Part shown: positions 1 through 7,630 of the stretch, one piece after another
How positions within the stretch are numbered: position 1 is the stretch's first letter
Layout: each line of letters begins with the position of its first letter
Source of the DNA: JAOPZW01 sp963764585
GTDB taxonomy: Bacteria; Actinomycetota; Thermoleophilia; Solirubrobacterales; Solirubrobacteraceae
DNA length: 64,000 bases
Direction: 5' to 3'
NCBI GenBank assembly: GCA_963764585.1
Contig: CAVXTB010000003.1
Coordinates: 558,001-622,000 of the forward strand
Made by a program: the position numbers and the translations under genes
Notes under the pieces: model-generated
Database searches by the model: none
Told to the model about the DNA's origin: nothing
Seen by the model: only the letters and a program-made list of their open reading frames with translations

Positions 1-230
1 GCAACAACCCATGTAGACGGCAAGGCGATCAGGTCGTCGCGCTGGCGACGGCGTTCCGCGCGCTGGTTGAGGACGATCGCCGACGTCGGACTCGACCCAG
101 CTGCGCCCGGCGCCGATATCGAGCCCGAGCACGTCGTGGCTGGCCGTCGGCGGCCGTTGTGGTTGCCGCGGGCGTGAGCGCCCGGATCGACTCGATGGTG
201 GGGGAGGGGTCGTGTTCGTTGTCGGTCTGA
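1..230. repeat. dispersed repeat, copy 1 (cut by window edge)
   Basis: Positions 1-230 align base for base, with scattered substitutions and small indels, to 7366-7595. The shared blocks include ACCCATGTAGACGGCAAGGC near the left end and TCGTTGTCGGTCTGAGA near the right end. The left end is cut by the window edge. The minus-strand translations are open in places, but the differences between copies change residues freely, so I read it as a non-coding repeat or a decayed element rather than a gene. Confidence 0.75.
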
Positions 231-546
231 GAATGGCGCCCGCGCGTGGTGCTGGCGAGCGGTAGCGACAGGGTCGCTGCTGGTTTCGAGAAGGGGGCGG
301 CGCGCGGTGCCCGGGTCAGATGGCTATCCGCCGATCGGGTGCATCGGTAGGGGCAGTCAGCGTGTCACGACTGCCTCGTCACGGATGCAGGAGCGGAACG
401 GGCTCCGAACGCGCGCCGGCGGACGCTCGCAGCTCGTCCGTTCCGGCCGTCTCACGATGGAAGCATGAGACGCTGGCACCCACGTCGGGTGCGATGACCG
501 CGCTCTGACGCGCGGGGTGTGATCTGTCGAAGCGAGGCGTTCGGGG
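231..546. other. no recognisable gene
   Basis: This stretch lies between repeat copy 1 and the GAP-family gene. A 62-codon plus-strand frame starts at 320, but its composition is Arg/Ser-rich like a shadow frame, and it shows no domain and no convincing ribosome binding site. I see nothing else. Confidence 0.5.
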
Positions 547-1220
547 CTACGTCAGCGGTGGCAGACCCTTGGCGATGAGGTTGACGCCGAAGACGAGGAA
601 CAGCACGGCCATGACGGCGTCGTTGTGCAGCGCGAGCCAGTTCTTCATCTCGTCCAGTCGTGCCTTGGCGCCGGGTCCGCCGAGCAGGTAATAGACGACC
701 GGCCCGGCGATCGTGAGCTGCCGACGATCACGAAGACGATCAGCGAGCCGACGGCGTCGCCGGTCGACAATCCGAGTTGGGCGAGGCCGGCGCCGGCCGC
801 GGCTGCGAGCATGAGGTTCTTCGGATTGACGCCGGCCAGCAGGAGGGCGAGGCCGAGCGCCTTGGCGGGCTTGAGGGCGTCGATGCCGGCCATCCATTTC
901 GGCATCTCGGGCTGGGCGCCGGGAGCCGGGCGGTGTTGCCAGTTGCGCGCGGCCAGCAGTAGGAAGAGCGCGCCGAAGACGATCTTGCCCCACGCGAGCG
1001 TGTCGCCCGTGGTGCTGTCGGTGGCGGCGTCGCCTTGGTCGGCGAGGGTGTAGGCGATGCCGCTGACGACGGCGAGCGCGACGACCCAGCCGACCAGGAA
1101 GGCCGGTCCGTTGATCCGCGCGCGCTGCGAGAACAGCATCAGCGTGACGGCGATGATCGGCACGGGGCTGATCGCCACCCCGACCGCGAACGTGAGGATC
1201 TCGCTGATTCCGTCGGCCAT
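547..1220 (-). pseudogene. GAP-family (LysE-like superfamily) membrane protein, frameshifted
   Basis: The protein starts at 1220 with MADGISEILTF and shows about six hydrophobic segments typical of the GAP family (LysE-like superfamily), whose founding mycobacterial member is tied to glycopeptidolipid export. Its own substrate cannot be told. After FVIVGSS (near base 721) the frame is lost. The expected continuation, LTIAGPVVYYLLGGPG down to LIAKGLPPLT, is found in another frame and ends at 547, so one base is missing. The start lies just after the antiporter stop, with GGAGGAG about 12 bases upstream, so the two are probably cotranscribed. It is either a recent pseudogene or a sequencing error. 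Confidence 0.75.
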
Positions 1221-1226
1221 CGTGGT

Positions 1227-2582
1227 TCAGTCCTCCTCCGAGTGTGAGGCGACGGTCGCACGGCGATCGGCCGGCGCGGACTCGAGCGTGAGCTCGTGCA
1301 CGTCCACGTGCGACGGGTCGATTGGTCCGCGCGGTCGCGTGACCTCGGCCGGGGCGCTCTCCATCGGCGGCTGCTTCTCCCGTGGGTGCTGCTCGTACCA
1401 GCGGGCGTAGCGTTCGGCGAGCGGCGCGGCGGTGAGGCCGTGGGCGAGGACGGAGAGTCCGACGGTGAGGTAGATCGCGAGCACGAGCAGGTGCTCGTGC
1501 GGGAGTTGGGACTCCTCGATGACGATGACGGCGAAGACGATCGACGCCAGCCCGCGAGGGCCGAACCAGCCGAGGAAGCCGAGGGTGGGCCCGCGGGCGC
1601 GCGAGCCCCACATCGCGATCACGACCGGGACCATCCGCACGACGGTGAGGCTGAGGAGCGCGTAGAGCCCCAGTTGCCAGGTCAACTCGGTCAGCGCTGG
1701 CCCGAGCAGGATCGCGCCGAAGAGCACGAACGTGACGCCGTTGAGCAGGGAGCCGACCTCCTCGGTGAGCTGGTTGAGCTGCTCGGGGTCGCGACCGAGC
1801 GCGAGGCGGAACACCATGCCCGCCACGAACGCCGCGATGAAGCCCGACCCGTCCAGCGCGCTGGCGATCCCGTAGGCGAGCGCGGCGCCGGCGACGGGAA
1901 TGACCTGCCGCCACGCGGGCGCGATCAGGTTCCGCCGGCCGGCTTGGGTGACGATCAGGGCGATCAGCAGCCCGGCGACCACCCCGCCCAGGACGCCGTA
2001 GCCGATCTCCTCGACCAGCAGTGTGGCGGGGCTGCGCCCGCCGGAGATCTCCGACTCGACGTCGGCGATCGCGACGGCCGCGAACAGCAACGGCACGCAG
2101 ATCCCGTCGTTGAGGCCGCTCTCGACGTTGAGCCCCTGGCGGATGCGCTGCGGCACCCGCGGCTCGGTGACGACCGCCTGCCCCAGTGCCGCGTCGGTCG
2201 GCGCGAGCACAACGCCCAGGATCAGGGCCTCCTCGATGCTCAGCTCGCCGAGAACCGCCGCCGCGGCCACGGTGCCCAAGGCGATGGTCAGCGGCAGCCC
2301 GATGCCCAGAAGCCGCACCGGCACGTCGACCGTACGGCGCAGCGCACCGAGATCGATGCGCGACGCATCCGAGAACAACACCAACGCCAGCGTCGCCTCA
2401 GCCAGCACGCGCACGGTTCCGCTCGAGCTCGAGACGTCGATCCCGTCGAGCACCTTCGGCCCGACCAGCAGGCCGAAGGCGACGAACACGATCGCCGCCG
2501 TGATCGGCGTCCCCGACAGCCGCCGCGAGACCGCGGCTACGCCGAGCAGCGCGAGCGCCACAAGAGCGAGCGACCACTCCAT
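1227..2582 (-). CDS. Na+/H+ (cation:proton) antiporter, CPA1/NhaP type
   Basis: This 451-residue integral membrane protein has about 12 hydrophobic segments. It carries the CPA1 signatures APTDAALGQAV (about residues 127-137) and NVESGLNDG (about 153-161), which hold the acidic residues used in ion binding in this family. It would exchange cytoplasmic Na+ or another cation for external protons and so serve pH and salt homeostasis. The last 50 or so residues form a charged cytoplasmic tail. The downstream GAP-family gene starts 7 bases after its stop, so the pair looks like an operon. Confidence 0.9.
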   Translation of the reverse strand: MEWSLALVALALLGVAAVSRRLSGTPITAAIVFVAFGLLVGPKVLDGIDVSSSSGTVRVLAEATLALVLFSDASRIDLGALRRTVDVPVRLLGIGLPLTIALGTVAAAAVLGELSIEEALILGVVLAPTDAALGQAVVTEPRVPQRIRQGLNVESGLNDGICVPLLFAAVAIADVESEISGGRSPATLLVEEIGYGVLGGVVAGLLIALIVTQAGRRNLIAPAWRQVIPVAGAALAYGIASALDGSGFIAAFVAGMVFRLALGRDPEQLNQLTEEVGSLLNGVTFVLFGAILLGPALTELTWQLGLYALLSLTVVRMVPVVIAMWGSRARGPTLGFLGWFGPRGLASIVFAVIVIEESQLPHEHLLVLAIYLTVGLSVLAHGLTAAPLAERYARWYEQHPREKQPPMESAPAEVTRPRGPIDPSHVDVHELTLESAPADRRATVASHSEED

Positions 2583-2654
2583 CTCAACGCCCCATGGTGC
2601 CTTCCATCGTTTGTTCCTCTCTCATCGGCCGCAGCACGTCCTCATCTCCTCGCC

Positions 2655-3044
2655 CTACAGATCCGAGTGGTGCTCGGCCGTCGGCAGGCCGGCTTCGTTC
2701 CAGGCGGTGAATCCGCCGTCGAGGTTGGCCACGTGCTCGAACCCGAGCGTCTTGAGGGTGAGCGTCGCTAGCGCGGCACGCGTTCCCGACCGGCAGTAGA
2801 CGATCACGCGCCGGGCCGGGTCGAGGTCGGGATTGTGGCGGGGGCTGGCGGGATCGGCGGCGAACTCCAGCAGGCCTCTGGGGACCTGTACGGCGCCGGC
2901 GATGTGCTGCTCCCACTCCACGGGCTCGCGGACGTCCAGGAACACCACGTGATCGGCGGTCATCTCGTCGAAGGCGTCCTTCGGCGACACGCCTTCGATC
3001 TCGGCCATCGCGTCGTGAACCATCTCAGCAGCTGTCTGCGGCAT
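2655..3044 (-). CDS. single-domain rhodanese-like protein
   Basis: This 129-residue cytoplasmic protein is a single rhodanese domain. The active-site loop CRSGTRA (Cys84 and following) has the six-residue size of persulfide-carrying rhodaneses, and the N-terminal LDVREPVEW and C-terminal GGFTAWNEAGLP blocks are both conserved. I chose the ATG at 3044 because AAAGGAGGAGCC directly precedes it; an upstream in-frame GTG at 3074 lacks such a site. It would transfer sulfur from a thiol persulfide or thiosulfate. The neighbouring desulfinase-like gene also concerns sulfur, but a shared pathway is only a guess. Confidence 0.88.
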   Translation of the reverse strand: MPQTAAEMVHDAMAEIEGVSPKDAFDEMTADHVVFLDVREPVEWEQHIAGAVQVPRGLLEFAADPASPRHNPDLDPARRVIVYCRSGTRAALATLTLKTLGFEHVANLDGGFTAWNEAGLPTAEHHSDL

Positions 3045-3117
3045 GGCTCCTCCTTTAGGTGCGTGCTGGTCCACCGGAGCGGTGGACCAGCGCTGTGGTT
3101 GCCGGGCGGGCTTGCGG

Positions 3118-4293
3118 CTAGCCGAGCCGGGTGCCTTCGACTTCGAGCCCGCCGCCCTCGGGGAGCTTGCTCCAGCTGCGTCGCTGCCACTCCTCCTTGA
3201 GCACTTCGGTCGCGGCCTGCTCGAGGAACTCCGGGGCCGCCCACTCGTCGACGTCGAAGTCGTTCTCGATGTAGCCGTGGCTGAACATGAAGTCCTTGCC
3301 GATCTCGATGCACTGCATGTTCTGCGCGCTGAGGCTCGGGACCATGTCGACGTCCTTGATGCCCTGGTAGGTGTCCTCGGCGTCCAGGTAGAACGTCTGG
3401 CGGTTGAGGATCGCGCCCGCGGCGCGCTTGTGCTCGTTGGCCCAGCGCCCGACCTTGATCATCGCCTTCATGTACGCGATCACGAGCTCGGGGTGCTCAT
3501 CGGCCATGACGTCGGTGCAGGTGATGACGGCCGGGGTGTTGGCGACCTGGATCGTCCAGTCCGGGTACCGGGTCAGGTCCTCGATCATCTTGAGCTGGCC
3601 GGTGGCCTCCTGCAGGTGCTGGAAGACCTTGCTCTGGGTGTAGATCGCGTCGACCTTGCCGGCCAGCAGCGCCGTCTCCAGCGGGCGGAACGCGAGGTCG
3701 TGCTTGTGGTCGCGGCGCATCCACAGCTCGGACGGGTTGTTCATCGGCGGGACGAGCATCTCGGGCTTGTCGTACCAGTCATCCGGATACGGGAAGTCGA
3801 CCAGCTCGACGTCGTCGATAGTCATGTCGTTGAGCTGGAGCATGTTCTCGATGCCCATGTGCTCCTGGATGCGCCACCAGTCGTTCTTGATGGTGTTCAG
3901 GCTCTTGGAGATGCCGATCTTCTTGCCCTTGAGGTCCTGCATCCGGAAGATCTCGTCGCGGGCGCGCACCACCATGCAGCCGCCCTCATAGACCCATGTC
4001 GCCCCCAGCAGCCGCGTCCGGCGGAGGTCGGCGTGGACGTGGATCGGCGGGTACAGGCCGCCGAAGCGGATCAGGTTGTCGAGGTTGTGGATGTAGTGCG
4101 GGTACCAGTTGTTCTCGGGCGCGTGGCGGAAGTAGGCGTACTCGACGCCGATCTTCTTGAACTCCTCGCGGCACCAGCCCAGCTCCTGGTCGACGTTGTT
4201 CGCCGACACCATCGGGCAGTTGGTGAACCACACCTCCTTCCAGTTCAGCGGCACCGTGGTCGCGACGCGGGGTTGTTCGGTGGCGGTGGTCAT
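3118..4293 (-). CDS. DszB-like sulfinate desulfinase / SsuA-type fold protein
   Basis: The protein has 391 residues from the ATG at 4293. It aligns from memory with 2'-hydroxybiphenyl-2-sulfinate desulfinase (DszB), a cytoplasmic enzyme with the fold of nitrate/sulfonate-binding proteins. WFTNCP matches the DszB TYSNCP segment, placing Cys26 at the catalytic Cys27. IRFGG matches YTRFGG, placing Arg76 at Arg70. His66 sits ten residues before Arg76, the same spacing as His60 to Arg70. DLKGKKIGIS and DEWAAPEFL also match. No signal peptide is seen, which favours an enzyme over a periplasmic binding protein. AGAGGAG lies 6 bases before the ATG. The frame is also open upstream into a small conserved domain. 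The true substrate is unknown. Confidence 0.8.
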   Translation of the reverse strand: MTTATEQPRVATTVPLNWKEVWFTNCPMVSANNVDQELGWCREEFKKIGVEYAYFRHAPENNWYPHYIHNLDNLIRFGGLYPPIHVHADLRRTRLLGATWVYEGGCMVVRARDEIFRMQDLKGKKIGISKSLNTIKNDWWRIQEHMGIENMLQLNDMTIDDVELVDFPYPDDWYDKPEMLVPPMNNPSELWMRRDHKHDLAFRPLETALLAGKVDAIYTQSKVFQHLQEATGQLKMIEDLTRYPDWTIQVANTPAVITCTDVMADEHPELVIAYMKAMIKVGRWANEHKRAAGAILNRQTFYLDAEDTYQGIKDVDMVPSLSAQNMQCIEIGKDFMFSHGYIENDFDVDEWAAPEFLEQAATEVLKEEWQRRSWSKLPEGGGLEVEGTRLG

Positions 4294-4581
4294 GAGTCGG
4301 TCTCCTCTGCTTGAGTCGGGTCCGCGGGCCGACGGTGAATCGTCTGTCCGCGCAGGTGTGAGCCGGTGATCGGAGCCATCGTCGATCGCTGTCGCCTCGA
4401 GCAGCGTGAGCCCGAGGTCCGAGGCGCGCCGGAGGTGCCCCTGCAGCTCAGCCTGATCTCGCACGGTGCCCGTCAGCGCGGTGCTGCCCGCCACGCGTGT
4501 GAGCACCATGCCGGGGAACGTGAGCCCGAGCTCGTCGCTCAGCTCTCCTTCCACAATCAAGCGATACGTCCGATCAGGCAT
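4294..4581 (-). CDS. small conserved domain, fused in frame to the desulfinase-like gene
   Basis: The frame starting at ATG 4581 (MPDRTYRLIVEGELSD) runs 96 codons and then, without a stop, into the desulfinase-like protein. Its first 65 residues closely resemble the separate 80-residue protein at 21236: both have V.G.LSD.L, F.GM, G.T.L.G.V.DQA.L.G.L and DLGL.L in order. The last 25 or so residues before Met 4293 are Ser/Asp/Arg-rich and look like former untranslated sequence. Either the stop was lost and a true fusion of about 487 residues is made, or the downstream ATG with its own ribosome binding site is used. The function of the domain is unknown. It lies directly after a LAL regulator gene. 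Confidence 0.65.
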
Positions 4582-4630
4582 GCTTTGACCGTGCCACCGT
4601 CGACCGGCCAACGCGAGAAATCGCGCCTCG

Positions 4631-4644
4631 ATCACCCGGGTGAT
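4631..4644. promoter_or_regulatory. perfect palindrome ATCACCCGGGTGAT, possible LAL operator
   Basis: This 14-base perfect palindrome overlaps the last codons (Ser-Pro-Gly-stop) of the LAL gene and lies 50 bases before the small-domain start. Its half-site GGGTGA recurs in the divergent promoter of the second LAL locus (21177-21215). Function as an operator is inferred; part of the palindrome is fixed by coding. Confidence 0.35.
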
Positions 4645-6902
4645 TCGGTTTGCCCCAACAGGCCCAGCGAAGTGGCGCGCGCGATCGCGTCCGCTCGGGA
4701 ATGCACCCCGAGCTTGTTGTAGAGCGCGCGCCTGTGCGAACGGATCGTGTTCGGGGACAGGAACAGGCGCTCCCCGATCTCACGGGCGGACAGGTCGGTG
4801 GCCATCAGTTGCAGCACGGCGAGCTCGGCCTCGCTCGGGGGCTCGAGCACTTCCCCGCTGGACGCTCGGCGCCTCGCGGTCTCGAGCTCTCGTTCCACCT
4901 CGTCGGCGAGCGCGGGAGCGGCCCCGCTGTCGCTGAGCTCCTCGAGCGCCTGGCGCGCGGAGCGCAGCGTCTCCTCGGCTTCTCCGAGACGGCCGCGGCG
5001 CACACGGACGCGGGTGAGGAGGACAAGCAGCCACGTGTGGTGCAGCGTCGCCACCTCGTCGCGGAAGAAGCGTTCCGCGACGGCGAGTTCGTGCTCTGCC
5101 TCGACGAGGCTTCCCTCGGCGGCCAGCACCGAGCCCAGTGCGGCCGACGCGTTGGCCCCGAGCCAGCTGCGGCTCGTGCCGATCCGGCCCACCGCGGCCT
5201 TCGCCTTCTCGGCGTGGCCTCGTGCGGAGGCGAGCCGTCCGCGCTCGACGGCGACAAGCGCGAGCGTCGACCGTGCGACGACCAGGCTCGGAACGTGCCG
5301 CTCGATCGCCGGATACGCAAGGGTCCGTAGCGCCACCGCCCACGCCTCATCGAGCTCGCCGGCGAAGAAGAGGGCGCGGGCGTACGCGGTCAGAGCCGCC
5401 GTGAGGATCTCGCTCGCGTCGGCCTCCGCGAGCGTGACCGCACGGCGGCCGTCGATCACCGCCTGCCCGACGCCGCCGTCGATCGTGACCGCGCGCACCA
5501 GCCTCGCGGCCGTCTCGACGTAGGCGGCTCGTTCCGGTCGCCCTCCACGGCCCGCGTCGGCGAGCGCCAGCAAACGGCGCTGCTCGATCGTGCTGCCGCC
5601 GAGAAGGACCGTGGCTGTCGCGGCCGCCACCGCAAGCTCGGGATGCTCGGCGATCCGGTCGTCCGGCAAGGTCCGGACCCATCGCAGCAGCGTCCGGTGG
5701 GCGCCGCCCCTGATCAGCGCCAGGTGATAGTCGACCAGCAGCTCCGCGACGAGCTCGTGGTCGCCGGCCGCGGCTGCGTGCTCGACCGCGTTGACCGGCG
5801 ACCCTCGCGATCTGAGCCACTCGGCGGCTCGTCGATGAATCCGCTCCGGCGCGCTCGGCTCGAGCGCGGCGAGCTGGGCGCCCGCGTATTCGGCGAACAG
5901 CGGGTGGATGCGAAACCAGCCTCCGCGCTCCAGCCTCGAGACCAAGAGGTTCGTGCGCTCGAGGTCGCCGAGACGGACCGCCGAATCGGTACGCTCCAGC
6001 GCGCTGTCGCACAGCTCCGCGGTGAACGCGCCAAGGACCGCGACGCCGTGCAGAAACGCGAGCGCGTCTCCGTCGAGCGCGGCGAGAACCTCGCTGCTGA
6101 GGTAGTCGGCCACGAAGCGCTGGTCTCCTCCGAACGCCCGCACGGCCCGGGCCGGATCATCGACGGTCCGCAGCCACAACCACGCGAGCACGAGCGCCGC
6201 GGGCCAGCCCTCGGTGCGCTCGACGAGCACCGCGATCTCCTCCGCGCCGAGGTCGAGATCACCGAGAACCACGAGCAGTCGGTGCGCCTCGCCGGAGGTG
6301 AACGCGAGATCGGCTTGACGAACCTCGGCGAGTGCACCGCCGGCGCGCAGACGCGCGAGCTTGAGCGCCGGATCGACACGTGTGACGAGGACGACGTGCG
6401 TGTTCGCAGGAAGGTGCGCGAGGGCGTAGTCGATCGACGCCAGGCACTCCTGGCTCGTCACCGCCTGCAGGTCGTCGAGCACGATGACCAGCTCCCGGCC
6501 AAGCGCGGCGGCGCCGTTGAGGAGTTCGTCGACAGCGACGTCGACGGGGCTGCCCGCCACCCCGAGCCGTCGCAACGCACCACGCCCGAGCCCCGGCCGT
6601 ACCCGGTCGACCGCCGTCGCGACGTACCGCCACAGCAGAACCGAATCGTCGTCGCCCGCGTCCAGCACGACCCAGGCCAGCGCCACGTCAAGGCTCGCGC
6701 ACCAGTCGCGCACCGCGGTCGTCTTGCCGTAGCCGGCAGGAGCTGCGACAAGCGTCACCGACGCGTCGCGGCCGGTGTCGAGCGCCCGGCGGACTCGCGG
6801 CCGGTCGACCACGCGGTGCCCGACGCTCGGCACCGCGAGCTTGGCCTCGACCAGCGGGGGAGGCGTGTCCGTACCCGACTGGTGCCCGGGGTTCGCGGCC
6901 AT
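4632..6902 (-). CDS. LuxR-family regulator, MalT/LAL type
   Basis: This 756-residue cytoplasmic protein is an ATP-dependent LAL regulator. The N-terminal NTPase has a Walker A loop, AAPAGYGKT (residues 53-61), and a Walker B-like LVIVLDDLQAV. A helical TPR-like middle follows. The C-terminal GerE/LuxR helix-turn-helix has LSAREIGERLFLSPNTIRSH followed by KLGVHSRADAI. The family binds a small inducer and ATP, oligomerises and activates nearby promoters. The genes that follow on the same strand are the small conserved domain and the DszB-like protein, which are the likely targets. A second protein of the same length is encoded at 18835-21105, in the same kind of setting. Confidence 0.92.
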   Translation of the reverse strand: MAANPGHQSGTDTPPPLVEAKLAVPSVGHRVVDRPRVRRALDTGRDASVTLVAAPAGYGKTTAVRDWCASLDVALAWVVLDAGDDDSVLLWRYVATAVDRVRPGLGRGALRRLGVAGSPVDVAVDELLNGAAALGRELVIVLDDLQAVTSQECLASIDYALAHLPANTHVVLVTRVDPALKLARLRAGGALAEVRQADLAFTSGEAHRLLVVLGDLDLGAEEIAVLVERTEGWPAALVLAWLWLRTVDDPARAVRAFGGDQRFVADYLSSEVLAALDGDALAFLHGVAVLGAFTAELCDSALERTDSAVRLGDLERTNLLVSRLERGGWFRIHPLFAEYAGAQLAALEPSAPERIHRRAAEWLRSRGSPVNAVEHAAAAGDHELVAELLVDYHLALIRGGAHRTLLRWVRTLPDDRIAEHPELAVAAATATVLLGGSTIEQRRLLALADAGRGGRPERAAYVETAARLVRAVTIDGGVGQAVIDGRRAVTLAEADASEILTAALTAYARALFFAGELDEAWAVALRTLAYPAIERHVPSLVVARSTLALVAVERGRLASARGHAEKAKAAVGRIGTSRSWLGANASAALGSVLAAEGSLVEAEHELAVAERFFRDEVATLHHTWLLVLLTRVRVRRGRLGEAEETLRSARQALEELSDSGAAPALADEVERELETARRRASSGEVLEPPSEAELAVLQLMATDLSAREIGERLFLSPNTIRSHRRALYNKLGVHSRADAIARATSLGLLGQTESPG

Positions 6903-7320
6903 CGCAGCGTTCTAGCCTCGCACCACGGGCCCGTGACGGCTACCTTCGCGACTCGGAGCGGCAGTCGCGGCGTTGAACTTCGCGAGATGAGAACGAAGTG
7001 CACTCCTGCGGCAGTGACCGCCCGGCCGTAGGCGGCGCGGATTCCCCACCCACACGTGAGCAACTCGCCCGGCGCAAAGCGTCCACATCGCCCGCGCGCG
7101 CAAGGGGTGTCCCGTACGACCGGGTCGTTGGTGTGTCCGTCGGGGACGTCAAGCGAGACACCGTGACTCTCGCCTCCGCGCGGGAATAAGCGTCCGCACC
7201 GCCCACCCTCCGGCTCCCGCAGTGGACGACACGCGAACGTCTGGCCCAGCGCCCGTCAGACGCCTGGTCGCGACGACGAGCAGGCGTGTCGGTCGAGCCT
7301 TCTCCTCCTCGACCGTGCGC
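6903..7320. other. intergenic, no recognisable gene
   Basis: This is the divergent space between the LAL gene and the monooxygenase, to the left of repeat copy 2. Short open frames exist on both strands but have shadow-like Arg-rich composition. I find no RNA gene or clear terminator. Confidence 0.5.
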
Positions 7321-7595
7321 GGCCGTCGCGCGTGCCGCAGCTCACGTGGCCCTCGCGGCGATGCGGGCAATAACCCATGTAGACGGCAAGGCGATCGGGT
7401 CGTCGCGCTGACGAGGGCGTGCTGCGCGCCGGCTGAGGACGATCGCTCGCGTCGGATTCGACCCGCTGCGCCCGGCGCCGATGTGGAGCCCGAGCACTTC
7501 GTGGCTCGCCGTCGACGGCCGTGGTACTTGCCGCGGGCATGAGCGCCCGGATCGACTCGATGATGGGGGAGAGGTCGCGTTCGTTGTCGGTCTGA
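7321..7595. repeat. dispersed repeat, copy 2
   Basis: This is the most complete copy. 7366-7595 matches window positions 1-230, and 7321-7443 matches 11042-11170. The most conserved core lies around 7361-7400. In the core, translated on the minus strand, the residues that differ between copies 2 and 3 are all replacements, which argues against a protein under selection. It lies just upstream of the monooxygenase gene. Confidence 0.75.
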
Positions 7596-7630
7596 GACGC
7601 GTGACTTCTCGCAGCGCCGTGGACGGAGAG

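Noticed and set aside
1296..2771. 491-codon plus-strand frame over the antiporter gene
   Set aside because: Charged, low-complexity shadow of a well-supported membrane protein on the minus strand.
6998..7189. 63-codon plus-strand frame upstream of repeat copy 2
   Set aside because: No ribosome binding site, no domain, and composition like surrounding non-coding DNA.
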